From positions 1 through 54,315 of the forward strand of contig NZ_QHJF01000035.1 in the NCBI RefSeq assembly GCF_003259225.1: a DNA stretch of 54,315 nt. The letters run 5' to 3'. How positions within the stretch are numbered: position 1 is the first letter of the stretch; the number at the start of each line of letters is the position of its first letter. Positions 7,215-17,452 of this stretch are shown piece by piece. The translations under genes were made by a program, and so were the position numbers. Below the pieces are notes generated by a model, which was not told the DNA's origin, made no database searches, and worked only from the letters and a program-made list of their open reading frames with translations. The DNA comes from Marinomonas arctica. GTDB lineage: Bacteria; Pseudomonadota; Gammaproteobacteria; Pseudomonadales; Marinomonadaceae.

Positions 7215-8882
7215 ATGCTAAACCTGTCTGTACGCACTAAAATACTCGCTCTCATCGCCCTCTTCTCATTGGTCATCGTTGGCATTAGCGTCAGCTCAGC
7301 CTTATCAAGCAAATCCGTTTCAGCAAAACTACAAGACCTTTCTTCGCAAAGCTTGGAGCTGATGAGAAACCTAGAAAAAAGCCGCCAATTACTACTGCAA
7401 CAATCAGTAGAGTTTGAGCGTGGTTTTTTCCAAGTGTCCATTGCTAAATCCATTGGCGGTTATGGTACGGAGCAAATTGCCGAATCAGAAGAGAAATTCA
7501 AAACGTATACCAATGAGCTTTTGTCGAGCATCGAAAACGTAAAAGGCATTCTTGCCACCATGCCAGTAAATGACGGTTTAAATAACCTGTTAGCGCAAAT
7601 ATCCGCCTTAGAAGAACAGCAAGCGGTGTTTCTTGAAGCCAGCACGGAAACCTACAGCTGGTGGGTGAAACTTAATACCATGAAAGCCGGTAAGTCTCGT
7701 CGTGCCGCCGACGACAGCCTAATCGCAGTCAATCAACAAATGGAAGAAATCATCACGTCTATTAATGAATACAATACCCTCGTTGCTGAAAACCAAAACC
7801 GCAAATTAGACCAAACGATTTATGCCAGTGGCGTCTTAGCAGCGGTGTTAATTGTGGCGGGTATTCTCATCAGTATTATCATAGTGAACGGTATTTGTAG
7901 ACCCTTGATTCGAGCTGTACGTCGCGCAGAAGAAATCGCCTCTGGCGAGTTGGTTGAACCTAAATTCACCAGCAAACGCACTGACGAAATTGGCCTATTA
8001 GAAATCGCTATGGATAAACTGGTGGTTCAGTTGCGCAGTATTTTACATGATGTCGCAGAATCAAGTTCCATGCTGACCACGGCGGCAAATGACTTAAACC
8101 GCATCACGGATGAGTCCTCCGAAATGGTGGATCGTCAGCAGGAAGAAACCAACTTTATTTCACAAGCCGTACAAGAAATACAAGCCACTGCTGTGCATGT
8201 TTCCGAATCCACTAATGACGCCAGTCAAGCGGCTCATACCGCTGAAACCGCCGCTAACGAGGGTACGGTCATCGTTACGAAAACCATTCAAAGCATCCAA
8301 GAGTTGGCGGCTGAAATATCCACGTCGGCAAGCACCATTAATGAACTGCAAACCAACACCAAAGAAATCAGCAATATCCTTAACGTGATTCTTGGCATTG
8401 CAGAGCAAACGAACCTACTTGCGCTTAATGCGGCCATTGAAGCGGCCCGTGCCGGTGAGCAAGGTCGAGGCTTTGCTGTCGTGGCCGATGAAGTGCGTCA
8501 TTTAGCCCAGAACACTCAGAATGCCACACAAGAGATTGAAAAAATGATCAGCCTCTTACAAACAGGAACAGCCTCGGCGGTAAAAGCCATGACGTCTAGC
8601 CACCAGCGCTCTACCGATGCGGTAAACCAAGTGAAGCATGAAGAAGAATCTCTCAGAAACATTAACCAATCTGTGTCTAAGATCCGTGATATGAATGATC
8701 GCATTTCAGCCACCGCTGAAGAGCAAGCATCGGTGACAGCAGAAGTCAGTCGCAATGTTGCCAATATCAACGACATTGCATCACGCACTACCAAATCCAT
8801 TCATGCTATTAGTAACTCTGCGGATCAATTGGCAACATTGGCAACACAATTGTCCGCGAAAATCAGCTATTTCAAAGTCTAG
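7215..8882 (+). CDS. Methyl-accepting chemotaxis protein
   Basis: A 555-residue transmembrane chemoreceptor. TM1 is at about residues 9-30, a helical periplasmic sensor at 31-200 (four-helix-bundle type, no PAS/Cache motif seen), TM2 at about 202-225, and HAMP at about 226-280. The cytoplasmic coiled coil has the signalling tip [20 protein letters not shown]…[10 protein letters not shown] at 397-431. There is no C-terminal CheR/CheB pentapeptide (it ends ISYFKV). The gene is single, with about 290 bp of upstream sequence and a terminator after it. The ligand cannot be deduced. Confidence 0.96.
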   Translation: MLNLSVRTKILALIALFSLVIVGISVSSALSSKSVSAKLQDLSSQSLELMRNLEKSRQLLLQQSVEFERGFFQVSIAKSIGGYGTEQIAESEEKFKTYTNELLSSIENVKGILATMPVNDGLNNLLAQISALEEQQAVFLEASTETYSWWVKLNTMKAGKSRRAADDSLIAVNQQMEEIITSINEYNTLVAENQNRKLDQTIYASGVLAAVLIVAGILISIIIVNGICRPLIRAVRRAEEIASGELVEPKFTSKRTDEIGLLEIAMDKLVVQLRSILHDVAESSSMLTTAANDLNRITDESSEMVDRQQEETNFISQAVQEIQATAVHVSESTNDASQAAHTAETAANEGTVIVTKTIQSIQELAAEISTSASTINELQTNTKEISNILNVILGIAEQTNLLALNAAIEAARAGEQGRGFAVVADEVRHLAQNTQNATQEIEKMISLLQTGTASAVKAMTSSHQRSTDAVNQVKHEEESLRNINQSVSKIRDMNDRISATAEEQASVTAEVSRNVANINDIASRTTKSIHAISNSADQLATLATQLSAKISYFKV

Positions 8883-8915
8883 ATCTACTGGAAAAGAGAA
8901 GATTAGATTACCATG

Positions 8916-8941
8916 AAGGAAGCAACTCGTTGCTTCCTTTT
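8916..8941 (+). terminator. Rho-independent terminator after the chemoreceptor gene
   Basis: AAGGAAGCAA, loop CTCG, TTGCTTCCTT followed by TT; it lies 34 bp after the stop codon. Confidence 0.8.
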
Positions 8942-8964
8942 GCTTTCATTCCTAGGAGAAAATC

Positions 8965-9750
8965 ATGTGTCGTTGGATGGCGTATCAAGGTGAACCTGTT
9001 TATCTTGAGTCGTTGCTTTTTAAACAAGAGCATTCTTTAATTCATCAAAGTCTAAGCGCCAGAAAGTCGGAGGTTACCGTAAACGCCGATGGTTTTGGGT
9101 TGGGCTGGTACGATGAACGAGAAGAACCGGGCCTCTACCATGAAGTCTTACCTGCTTGGAGTGACAGCAATTTAAAAAGCTTGGCAAAGCACATCAAAAG
9201 CGGCTTGTTTTTCGCTCATGTTCGCGCCTCCACAGGCACAGAAACCAGCCGTTCAAACTGCCACCCTTTTAGTTATAAAAACTGGCTTTTTATGCACAAT
9301 GGTCAAATTGGCGGTTATGAATCTTTGCGTTGGCAATTGGATCGGCTCATTCCTGAGTATTTATACAACGAACGCCAAGGCGCCACAGACTCTGAACTGA
9401 TCTTTTTGCTCATGATCGCTAATGGATTGCAAACTCATCCTGAGCAAGCCATTACAATGACTTTAAAACAAATTCTCGACATCATGAAAGACAAAAAAAT
9501 CACCGACCCTTTACGCTTTACGTCGGTTTTTTCTGATGGTGAAGAAATCATTGCAGTGCGCTTTTCCAGCGATGATCGTGCCCCCAGCCTTTACTGCAAA
9601 GAATTCTCCCATCACATTGTGATTGGCTCAGAACCATTAGATCATTCCAGTGACAGTTGGACACAAGTCCCAGCGGGACACATTGCCAAAATCAAAGGGC
9701 GACACTACCAAATCCAACCGTTAGCCGAATTACTAAAAATGACCGCCTAG
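8965..9750 (+). CDS. Class II glutamine amidotransferase (YafJ-like)
   Basis: A 261-residue Ntn-hydrolase with the N-terminal nucleophile Cys2 right after Met (MCRWMAYQG). It has the class II motifs NADGFGLGWY, FAHVRAST, NCHPF and MHNGQIGG. Enzymes of this fold release ammonia from glutamine or hydrolyse gamma-glutamyl amides (EgtC is a relative); no partner synthase domain or ergothioneine gene is adjacent, so the substrate is unknown. The start is supported by AGGAG 8 bp upstream. The stop codon lies inside the terminator stem. Confidence 0.9.
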   Translation: MCRWMAYQGEPVYLESLLFKQEHSLIHQSLSARKSEVTVNADGFGLGWYDEREEPGLYHEVLPAWSDSNLKSLAKHIKSGLFFAHVRASTGTETSRSNCHPFSYKNWLFMHNGQIGGYESLRWQLDRLIPEYLYNERQGATDSELIFLLMIANGLQTHPEQAITMTLKQILDIMKDKKITDPLRFTSVFSDGEEIIAVRFSSDDRAPSLYCKEFSHHIVIGSEPLDHSSDSWTQVPAGHIAKIKGRHYQIQPLAELLKMTA

Positions 9751-9761
9751 CGGTCATTTTT
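9735..9761. terminator. Bidirectional terminator between converging genes
   Basis: AAAAATGACCGC, loop CTA, GCGGTCATTTTT forms a perfect 12-bp stem with an A-run before and a T-run after. It can serve both the amidotransferase gene and the converging oxygenase gene, and it contains the amidotransferase stop codon. Confidence 0.85.
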
Positions 9762-9824
9762 CATCGTATAGGTATTTTTTTAGGCCAGGACCGCAGTTTT
9801 ATTAAACGCCTGTTTGCTGAGAGC

Positions 9825-10781
9825 TTACGCACTCTCTTTTTCTCGATAAGCGTAAGTCGCATCAAAGCGTGACTGAATCCAGTCTCCGCTCAAAATAGCA
9901 GCGTATTTCGCAGGGCTTTCGGTGGTGGCGCAACTCGGCACACACGCAACCACGGTTTCGTAATCTGGCTCCACAAAAAATGGGAAGGAGTAACGATGCG
10001 CATCTGGCAAAGACGCGCGCACGCGGTGAGCTGTCGAAACGTATTCATCATTGGTCCAACGTTGCATCAAATCGCCAATATTCACCACCAGCGCATCGGC
10101 GATAGGCGTGGCATCTACCCACTCTCCCTTGCGGTTTTTCACCTGCAAGCCACCAACCTGATCTTGCAGCAGTAAAGTTACGCAACCGTAGTCTGTGTGA
10201 GCTCCTGCGCCATTGTCATGGTCGCTGGCTGGACGTGGTGGATAATGAATCATTCGTAAAACGGTAACATGGTCTTTAAAACAACGAGTGAAGAAATCAT
10301 CGTCCAACGACAACGCTTGTGCCATGGCCGTTAGTAACGTTTGTGCCACTTGGAACGCTTGTACATAGTATTCTTGTAATACTTCAACGGTTGTCGGGTC
10401 GCTTGGATTTTGATTTGGCCCATACATGGTGGGGTATTTTGCCACCAAAGGATGCTCCTTAGGAAAATCCAATGCCATATCAAAGGTTTCTTTCCAGTCG
10501 GCATGACCAATTTCGTCCAGTTGCTCTTCACCGATATTGCCATAACCGCGATGGTTAATGCTGTTTTTAATATCGATGCGATTTTTAACCTCCTGTGGCT
10601 GATTAAAAAATCGCTTGGCTTCACGCATTAGCGCCGACATCAATTCTGTCGGAATGCCTGTATTGATCAGATAAAAGAAACCAATTTCTCGACACGCTTT
10701 GTCTAGGGCGTTTATTTCAGTTTGACGAACAGATTCACTCTCGTGGGTCAGCTTGGATAAATCAATCAATGGAATGGACAT
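9825..10781 (-). CDS. 2-oxoglutarate/Fe(II)-dependent oxygenase (isopenicillin N synthase family)
   Basis: A 318-residue protein with an N-terminal DIOX_N region (residues 1-120) and a double-stranded beta-helix core. Iron ligands are His195, Asp197 (GAHTDYGC) and His252 (STAHRV). The 2OG-binding pair is Arg263-x-Ser265 (HRYSFPFF). Bacterial members hydroxylate small molecules or carry out ring closures. The gene starts 10 bp downstream of the stop of the helicase gene, so the two are probably cotranscribed. The substrate is unknown. Confidence 0.9.
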   Translation of the reverse strand: MSIPLIDLSKLTHESESVRQTEINALDKACREIGFFYLINTGIPTELMSALMREAKRFFNQPQEVKNRIDIKNSINHRGYGNIGEEQLDEIGHADWKETFDMALDFPKEHPLVAKYPTMYGPNQNPSDPTTVEVLQEYYVQAFQVAQTLLTAMAQALSLDDDFFTRCFKDHVTVLRMIHYPPRPASDHDNGAGAHTDYGCVTLLLQDQVGGLQVKNRKGEWVDATPIADALVVNIGDLMQRWTNDEYVSTAHRVRASLPDAHRYSFPFFVEPDYETVVACVPSCATTESPAKYAAILSGDWIQSRFDATYAYREKESA

Positions 10782-10791
10782 TCAGTGTTCC

Positions 10792-13098
10792 TTAGGCTCT
10801 GGAAGACAGTTTAATAAGTTGTGTGTGCTTGGGATTAAAGCGTTTTAAACCCATTTCGCCAAAATCCACAAAAATCATTTGCTTGGCGTCTCGCTCTTGT
10901 CTTACGACAACGCCCTGACCAAATTGGTCATGGCGGACCTTGTCGCCGGGTTGTAAGAGATTTTGGCCTTCAATCCGATGACGAAAAGTCAGCGATGGGG
11001 AAGGATCAACCGCGTTTAAATAACGCTGAAACACCGAACCTTTTTCTGTATCAATTTGCGTGCCAGTCTTATCTTCATACCACGCCTCACAAATCCGACT
11101 CACAGCATAGGGCTGGGCCTCGAATACAAAACGCGATAAGGATAAATTTTTTAATGCCACGCGGGGAATGTCGCCCTGCTTCATGCGTTTATGCTCGTCG
11201 GCACTGGGCGTTTCTAGCAAAACAAGCTTCTGTTTGGCGCGCGTGATGGCCACGTAAAAGAGACGACGCTCAGACGCCAAATCACTGGCAGCTTGCTTAT
11301 CTATGGCGCTCAAATCTTCATCATAGTAAGGAAAGCGCCCTTCTTGTAAGCCGGACAGTAACACCTGATCAAACTCCAAACCTTTTGACTTATGAATCGT
11401 CATCAAGTGCACACCGTGACTGTCATCGGTTTGTTTTTCGTTCAACGTAGCAAGCTGCTCTAAAATCGATTTGGCATCGCCACCCACCCCGCGCACATAG
11501 GCCATAAAGGCATCGCAAGTGGCTATCTTTTCTTGGGTCTGAATGTCTTTGCTACTGGTACTTTCAAAGTAGCGATAAATGCCCAACTTCTCCAAAGTGT
11601 GCGCCAAGCCTTGCGCTGGATCAGTACGATAAATGCTTAAACTGCGCAACCAGTCAGCACGCTCATAGAGTTTTTTCGCACGCCAACCGTCCGTTGCATC
11701 CGCCACCGATTCAATAATTTGTGGCAACAATTGCGGTGATTGCTTGGCTTGTTGGATCAAGGTTTTGCGTTGCGCCATGGCGCCACCAAGACTTGGCACC
11801 GTTAATAGGTACTCAATATCATCGGGGTGAAAAAACGTGCTTGGACTTTCCAAACCACCTGCAATAACGGCAAGATACGCCATCAGCATACGAATCTGGC
11901 GATTTTCCAACAGTGGTGAGTCACCGTGTAATTGATACGGCACGCCTTTGTGCATCAGAGCCAACTGTACTGGCACCATGTCGCTATATAAACGCACCAA
12001 TACCGCGGTATCGCTCAATGCCCGTCCTTCATCGACCCACGCTTTTAGCTCACCCAGTAACGCCTTGCCCGTTTTCGGTGCGCGGGCAAAAGACACGCGC
12101 GTACGCGCACCAGCACCAATCACCAAGGCGTCTGGATCATTTTCACTGATCACGCTCGACGCCATTAAACCGACCGCATGACCAAAACGAAAACTGGTGC
12201 TCAATGGATAGGTCGCCACATTGCCAAAATCCCGATCAAACTGGCTCGCCATAATCTCTGGACTAGCGCCACGCCATTCGTAAATACATTGCTGTACATC
12301 GCCCACAATCATCCATTGACAAGGCATAGGATAAAGCAATTTTAGTAGCTCATATTGGCAAGGGTTGATGTCTTGAAACTCGTCAATTAATAAGTAGCGA
12401 AAATCCGGCACCAAGCCACGAACTCTCACTCGCTCAGGCTCTCCTAATTCGCTGGTTAGCTCATAGGGATCACTGAGCAAATCGGCAAAAAAACGTATGT
12501 TATTACGCTTACGCAGCTTTTCTAACTCGTTGTAGAGCGCGGGGAAAAACTTACGTTCGTTTGACCAACCTAAGGCTTCAAACACAATCTGCGCGGGTTG
12601 ATGTGACGCTTTCACTTGATCGACAAATAACAGCACGTCTTCTAACCAATCTTTTTCATCTAAAATGGCAATTTTTTCGCCATTGCGAATCAGACGCTGC
12701 AGGGCCTCACGTAACATTTTCACTAAGCTGAAATCGTCGATAACAAGCTTTGCAGAAGCCAGCCAACCTTGCTGTTCCAAGCGACGACAAAATTTCATGC
12801 CAAACGCATGAAAAGTCATCACACTGGGAGAGCGGAAATGCCCAGCTGCCATGAGTCGCTTACTTAAACGCTCAGAAAACTCTTCCTGCGCGCTTTTGTT
12901 GAACATAAACACGCCGATATGAGACGGTTCCACACCCTGAGCCAACAAATGCTCAATGCGAGAAATTAAAGTCGTGGTTTTGCCCGCACCCGCGACGGCA
13001 ATCACTTTCGCGGGTGTGGCGAGATCATGATTTACAACAAGCGTTTGCTCATCGGTTAACGAGGTAATCACCTCTGTATTGGGCTGAACCTGTGTCAA
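10792..13098 (-). CDS. UvrD/PcrA-like superfamily 1 DNA helicase
   Basis: A 768-residue ATP-dependent 3'-5' helicase of the UvrD/Rep/PcrA type. Walker A is AGAGKTTT at 36-43, motif II is LLIDEFQDINP, and motif V/VI sequences HGVHLMTIHKSKGLEFDQV and YVAITRAKQKL are all present. The C-terminus carries a Tudor-like segment (GDKVRHDQFGQGVVVRQE…VDFGEMGLKRF) as in PcrA, where it binds RNA polymerase. It is somewhat longer than UvrD and divergent, so it may be an additional helicase beside uvrD. It is the first gene of a two-gene unit with the oxygenase. Confidence 0.93.
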   Translation of the reverse strand: MTQVQPNTEVITSLTDEQTLVVNHDLATPAKVIAVAGAGKTTTLISRIEHLLAQGVEPSHIGVFMFNKSAQEEFSERLSKRLMAAGHFRSPSVMTFHAFGMKFCRRLEQQGWLASAKLVIDDFSLVKMLREALQRLIRNGEKIAILDEKDWLEDVLLFVDQVKASHQPAQIVFEALGWSNERKFFPALYNELEKLRKRNNIRFFADLLSDPYELTSELGEPERVRVRGLVPDFRYLLIDEFQDINPCQYELLKLLYPMPCQWMIVGDVQQCIYEWRGASPEIMASQFDRDFGNVATYPLSTSFRFGHAVGLMASSVISENDPDALVIGAGARTRVSFARAPKTGKALLGELKAWVDEGRALSDTAVLVRLYSDMVPVQLALMHKGVPYQLHGDSPLLENRQIRMLMAYLAVIAGGLESPSTFFHPDDIEYLLTVPSLGGAMAQRKTLIQQAKQSPQLLPQIIESVADATDGWRAKKLYERADWLRSLSIYRTDPAQGLAHTLEKLGIYRYFESTSSKDIQTQEKIATCDAFMAYVRGVGGDAKSILEQLATLNEKQTDDSHGVHLMTIHKSKGLEFDQVLLSGLQEGRFPYYDEDLSAIDKQAASDLASERRLFYVAITRAKQKLVLLETPSADEHKRMKQGDIPRVALKNLSLSRFVFEAQPYAVSRICEAWYEDKTGTQIDTEKGSVFQRYLNAVDPSPSLTFRHRIEGQNLLQPGDKVRHDQFGQGVVVRQERDAKQMIFVDFGEMGLKRFNPKHTQLIKLSSRA

Positions 13099-13155
13099 AA
13101 TAATCTTGCCTAGTCTTGTACAATGGGGAAATGGATGACGAACATCGAACCTATT

Positions 13156-14298
13156 TTAATCTTCAAAGAGTTTACCAATTTCACGAAAGGCGAGGTGTTC
13201 TTTGCCAGCGATTTTTGCAATCGATTCACCACACACCACTAAGCGACGCTGCACGCGAGCGAAAAATACGCCATTTGTACGCGCTATTAAAGGATAGCTC
13301 GACGTTTCCACGTCATCGTCCATTAGATTGACCACTTCACCAATCACCTCGCCTGCTTCCACTTCTTCGCCAATCGCCTTGTGGTAACACACAATACCTG
13401 CACAGGGCGCTTTGACTAAGTCCATGGCGTCCAGCGGGTAATATTCGACGTCGCTGTCATCAATCGATGGCGCTTTGCCAGCGATTACGTCTCGCAACAC
13501 AAGATAATCAAATAAGGCTTGCGCATCTTGTTCGGCAAACGCATTAGAAATGTCATTTTCACCACGCAATTCTACCGTTAAAGAACGACTTCCCCAAGGA
13601 ATCAAATGCGCATAGTGGGCCTTTAAATCTCGCCATACGCTGACATTGGTTTCATCAAACGAAGCGGCCCCTGTTTCCAGTTCAGACAAGCCCACTTTTG
13701 CACCCAATAACGCCAACAGCGGCTTAAAGTGACTTTCAAACTCTTGCGCCACGTAGGCGTGCATGCTGGCTTCACCGGAGCAGTGTAAATCAATAATTTC
13801 ATCCGCACCCATCGACAAGGCCAGCAAATTTTTCTTCATGCCTTGCAACTCGGTGGTCTCTGGCAACAAGGCCAATTCTTCATGAATCGCTTGGCGAACC
13901 AGGTCAATGTTACGTTCAATATCACCAGTCACGTCGCCTTTGATGCGCTTTTCGACTTTTGCCCCCAACTGCGGCCAGTTACGATTAAAATTGCCGCCAC
14001 CATCAGAGAACGCAAAGCGCCCTGGAATATAACCATGAAAATTTTGCGCCAAGCCAATCGGGTTCGCCACGGGGACAATGATAATTTCCCCCTGAATCAG
14101 TCCCTTATCGTCGGCTGCTTTCAGCTTTCTTAGCAAGGTATTCAGTACCAAAAAACCGGGCCATTCATCAGCGTGCAAACCCGCTTGAAAATAGACTTTA
14201 GGGCGCGCGCCGGTTTCACCAAAATGATGGGCTTTTAAAATTCGCTGGGTACCCGGTGTCGCGCTCGGTAATATATGAGAGTAAATTTGATAAGACAT
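13156..14298 (-). CDS. Succinylglutamate desuccinylase/aspartoacylase-family deacylase
   Basis: A 380-residue M14-type zinc hydrolase. The ATG at 14298 is preceded by GAGGTG; a longer upstream frame has no ribosome site. Zinc ligands are in the HxxE of GLHADEWPG and the His of IDLHCSG. A biotinyl/lipoyl-like C-terminal barrel (APCAGIVCYHKAIGEEVEAG) follows, as in AstE/AspA-family predicted deacylases. Such enzymes remove acyl groups from amino acids or polyamines. It is divergent from the ynjBCD-type importer, which suggests that the imported solute may be its substrate. It is not the DoeB enzyme of the ectoine operon. Confidence 0.82.
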   Translation of the reverse strand: MSYQIYSHILPSATPGTQRILKAHHFGETGARPKVYFQAGLHADEWPGFLVLNTLLRKLKAADDKGLIQGEIIIVPVANPIGLAQNFHGYIPGRFAFSDGGGNFNRNWPQLGAKVEKRIKGDVTGDIERNIDLVRQAIHEELALLPETTELQGMKKNLLALSMGADEIIDLHCSGEASMHAYVAQEFESHFKPLLALLGAKVGLSELETGAASFDETNVSVWRDLKAHYAHLIPWGSRSLTVELRGENDISNAFAEQDAQALFDYLVLRDVIAGKAPSIDDSDVEYYPLDAMDLVKAPCAGIVCYHKAIGEEVEAGEVIGEVVNLMDDDVETSSYPLIARTNGVFFARVQRRLVVCGESIAKIAGKEHLAFREIGKLFED

Positions 14299-14474
14299 AA
14301 CACCTCGTAAAAAAGCCGTGAAACATTCGCCCAAATTGAGCCTGCAACATGGTACGCTAAAACCCATTTTTAATAAAAACCAATTCCTTAAATAAAAGCT
14401 GTAATAAACAACACTCTATTTACGTCTAACAACTCGTAAAGATGACAACAACGAAAGAACCTCAGGAGAAAGGA

Positions 14475-15686
14475 ATGAAAAAATCGTTAATCGCGGCCTC
14501 CATTATGGCCTCGCTCGCGCTGACCAGTCTAACCGCGCAAGCCGAAACCAGTTATCTATGGCAAGACACCTTGGATCAAGCCAAAGGCCAAACCGTGTAT
14601 TTCAATGCGTGGGGCGGTGCCGATAACATTAACGATTATATTCAATGGGCGGCAGACCGTATTAAAGAAGAATACGACGTCACGCTAAAACAAGTGAAAT
14701 TGACAGACACTTCCGACGCCGTAAACCGAGTATTGGCCGAAAAAGCCGCAGGCAAGGACAGCAATGGTTCAATCGATCTGATCTGGCTCAATGGCGAAAA
14801 CTTCCGCGCCATGAAAGACAATAATCTTCTATTTGGCCCGTTCAGCCAGTCGCTGCCTAACTACGTGACTTATGTGGACGAAAATTCTCGTCAGAGCCTA
14901 ACTCAAGATTTTGGCACACCGGTGGATGGCATGGAATCCCCATGGGGAATGGCACAGGTTATCTTTATGTATGACACCGCGACGTTAAGCAGCCCCCCTA
15001 AATCCATGGCCGAACTGCTCAATTTTGCTAAAGCGCACCCAGGACGAATAACTTACCCTGAGCCACCACAGTTCCTCGGTTCGACTTTTTTAAAACAGGC
15101 GCTGTACGAATTAACCGCGTATCGCCAAGCGCTTTCACAACCTGCAGACAGTGTGAATTTCGATACCGTAACGGCGCCTTTGTGGGCTTACTTAGACAAA
15201 CTGCATAAGGTCGCATGGCGCGATGGACAAACATTCCCATCCAGTGCGGAAGAAATGATGCGTTTACTTGATGACCAAGAAATTGACGTGGCCTTAAGCT
15301 TTGATATTTCTGCGGCTTCCGTTCAAATCGATCAAGGAAACTTGCCAGATACGGTACGTTCTTATGTTTTCACAAATGGCACCATTGGTAACACACATTT
15401 CCTTGCCATTCCCTATAACAGCAGCGCAACAGCAGGCGCACAAGTAGTTGCCAACTTTTTGTTGTCGCCAGAAGCACAAATCAAAAAGCAAACGCCAACC
15501 ATTTGGGGCGATTTAAGTGTTTTATCTTATGCCAAATTGTCACCCGCCGAGCAAGCTCAGTTTAATGCGATACCTCGTGGTATCGCCACACTCAGCATTG
15601 AAGAATTGGGGCAAACCTTACCAGAGCCGCACAGTAGCTGGGTAGGCGCATTAGAAACGGAATGGCGTAAGCGTTACGCCCAATAA
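14475..15686 (+). CDS. ynjB: ABC transporter substrate-binding protein, YnjB family
   Basis: A 403-residue periplasmic binding protein. It has a Sec signal peptide (MKKSLIAASIMASLALTSL, cut after AQA) and then a YnjB-type body (VYFNAWGGADNINDYIQW; SIDLIWLNGENF). The start ATG at 14475 sits behind AGGAGAAAGGA; an 11-codon upstream extension is unnecessary. It is followed after 20 bp by the permease, forming the ynjBCD operon. The natural ligand of YnjBCD is not known; the family is distantly related to thiamine and iron importers. Confidence 0.9.
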   Translation: MKKSLIAASIMASLALTSLTAQAETSYLWQDTLDQAKGQTVYFNAWGGADNINDYIQWAADRIKEEYDVTLKQVKLTDTSDAVNRVLAEKAAGKDSNGSIDLIWLNGENFRAMKDNNLLFGPFSQSLPNYVTYVDENSRQSLTQDFGTPVDGMESPWGMAQVIFMYDTATLSSPPKSMAELLNFAKAHPGRITYPEPPQFLGSTFLKQALYELTAYRQALSQPADSVNFDTVTAPLWAYLDKLHKVAWRDGQTFPSSAEEMMRLLDDQEIDVALSFDISAASVQIDQGNLPDTVRSYVFTNGTIGNTHFLAIPYNSSATAGAQVVANFLLSPEAQIKKQTPTIWGDLSVLSYAKLSPAEQAQFNAIPRGIATLSIEELGQTLPEPHSSWVGALETEWRKRYAQ

Positions 15687-15706
15687 TGAGCTAAATAAGA
15701 AGCAAG

Positions 15707-17452
15707 ATGCCGTTAAAACACGCGAAATGGATCACTGGAATTATCACCCTACTACTGATATTCCCCATTGTCATTGGCTTGGTCGGCACCTTGCTCCCCG
15801 CGTTTGCGTATTTCCCACCCCTTGGCGAACACACGATTTCCTTAGCGCCTTGGCGTCAGTTGTTTGATCAAGGGGAATTCTACGCCAGTTTAAAACTCAC
15901 GCTGATCACAGGCATTGGCGCTCCCATACTATCACTTTGGTTGGCGCTGTCCCTCTTGGCGTGGGGGTATCAACGGCCGTTTTTCCGTAAAATAGAGGCC
16001 TTGCTCTCACCGATTTTGGCGATTCCTCACGCGGCCATTGCTATTGGCTTGTTGTTTTTATTGAGTCCGTCCGGTTGGTTGGTGCGCTTATTTAGCCCGT
16101 GGCTAACGGGATTTGATCGACCGCCTAACTGGATTACCGTACAAGATCCTTATGGTGTTTCACTGATTCTTGCCCTAGTGATAAAAGAAATGCCTTACCT
16201 CTTGTATGTCATGCTTGCTACCATGAAAAGCATTAAGGCACGAGAAAGCCTGCAAGTCGGCCAAGCCCTTGGTTACAGTCGTTTTACCTTATGGCGTAAA
16301 GTGTTAATCCCTCAGTTGTATCCAATTATTCGTTTGCCCATTTTTATCGTCATCGCTTTTAGTCTTACCGTAGTGGATTTGGCTTTAGTGATTGGCCCCA
16401 ATACTCCGTCTACGCTAGCGGTTACGCTATTGCGCTGGTTTAACGATCCGGATTTATCCATGAGATTAATGGCCAGTGCTGGCGCCATTTCTCTCATGTT
16501 GGTGATTGTACTGGTGTTAGCAAGCTGGGAAGTGGCGCATTTACTTTTTCGCCAGTTGACTCGAGCCGAACGCAGCAATGGCAAGCGCTTTGGCTTGACC
16601 GATAACATACTGAGACTGGGTGTTGTCTTGGGGCTATTCACATTGCTGAATGCCTTTGTAGCACTGGCTTTGCTGCCAATTTGGTCGCTTGCTAGACGCT
16701 GGCGTTTTCCCGATGCCTTACCAAGCCAATGGACGTGGGACAACATTGACCGCGCCATGCCGCTGCTGATGGAACTTAGCCGCAATACCTTGATCGTTGC
16801 AATCGTTGCAACATTGATTGCCTGCGGGATTAGCTTAGTGATGCTGGAAACCAAGCGCCACGCCACCACAACAGCCACCGCACTCAACAGGCCTCATGTG
16901 TTTGATTGGCTGATTTATGTGCCAATTTTATTGCCCCAAATTGGCTTCTTATTTGGTTTGCATATATTGCTGATTTATCTGAACCTCAATGGCGATCTGT
17001 GTGCCATCATCGCCCTGCATCTGATGTATGTGTTGCCTTACGTGTATCTGACCCTAAAAGGTCCTTATTTGGCGTACCAAGAGGAATACTTGCAACAAGC
17101 CAATCGACTCAACCACCGCCCTTGGCGCAATTATGTCTTAGTGAAAATCGCCATGTTAAAGCCTGCCCTATTTACGGCTTTCGCCATTGGTTTTTCCGTC
17201 AGCATCGCCCAATATTTACCCACGCTTATAGCGGGTGAAGGCCGCTACAGTACATTAACCACCGAAGCGGTAGCACAAGCAGCATCGGGCGATAGGAAAC
17301 AGGTGGGCAGCATGGCGCTCCTGCAAGCCGTTTTTCCTATTTTGGTATTTTGGCTGGCGTTAGCCATTCCACCCCGTTGGACAAAATGGCGCTTGGCGCT
17401 CAAAACGCTCTTTAGCAAAAACAGTAAAAGGAATCAAAAGTGCTCAGTGTAA
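15707..17452 (+). CDS. ynjC: ABC transporter permease, YnjC family (fused double permease)
   Basis: A 581-residue inner-membrane protein with about 12 hydrophobic segments in two binding-protein-dependent permease halves. EAA-like loops are seen in each (ESLQVGQALGYSRFTLWRKV; LQQANRLNHRPWRNY). A fused permease is normal for YnjC and ThiP-like importers. Its stop overlaps the start of the ATPase gene by 13 bp, indicating translational coupling. Confidence 0.92.
   Translation: MPLKHAKWITGIITLLLIFPIVIGLVGTLLPAFAYFPPLGEHTISLAPWRQLFDQGEFYASLKLTLITGIGAPILSLWLALSLLAWGYQRPFFRKIEALLSPILAIPHAAIAIGLLFLLSPSGWLVRLFSPWLTGFDRPPNWITVQDPYGVSLILALVIKEMPYLLYVMLATMKSIKARESLQVGQALGYSRFTLWRKVLIPQLYPIIRLPIFIVIAFSLTVVDLALVIGPNTPSTLAVTLLRWFNDPDLSMRLMASAGAISLMLVIVLVLASWEVAHLLFRQLTRAERSNGKRFGLTDNILRLGVVLGLFTLLNAFVALALLPIWSLARRWRFPDALPSQWTWDNIDRAMPLLMELSRNTLIVAIVATLIACGISLVMLETKRHATTTATALNRPHVFDWLIYVPILLPQIGFLFGLHILLIYLNLNGDLCAIIALHLMYVLPYVYLTLKGPYLAYQEEYLQQANRLNHRPWRNYVLVKIAMLKPALFTAFAIGFSVSIAQYLPTLIAGEGRYSTLTTEAVAQAASGDRKQVGSMALLQAVFPILVFWLALAIPPRWTKWRLALKTLFSKNSKRNQKCSV

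Noticed and set aside
14368..14474. TPP riboswitch ahead of the ynjB-type gene
   Set aside because: The conserved CUGAGA and ACCUGAU elements are not present, so thiamine control is not supported.
16312..16887. 191-residue minus-strand ORF inside the permease gene
   Set aside because: It is antisense to a well-supported transmembrane protein and shows no domain.
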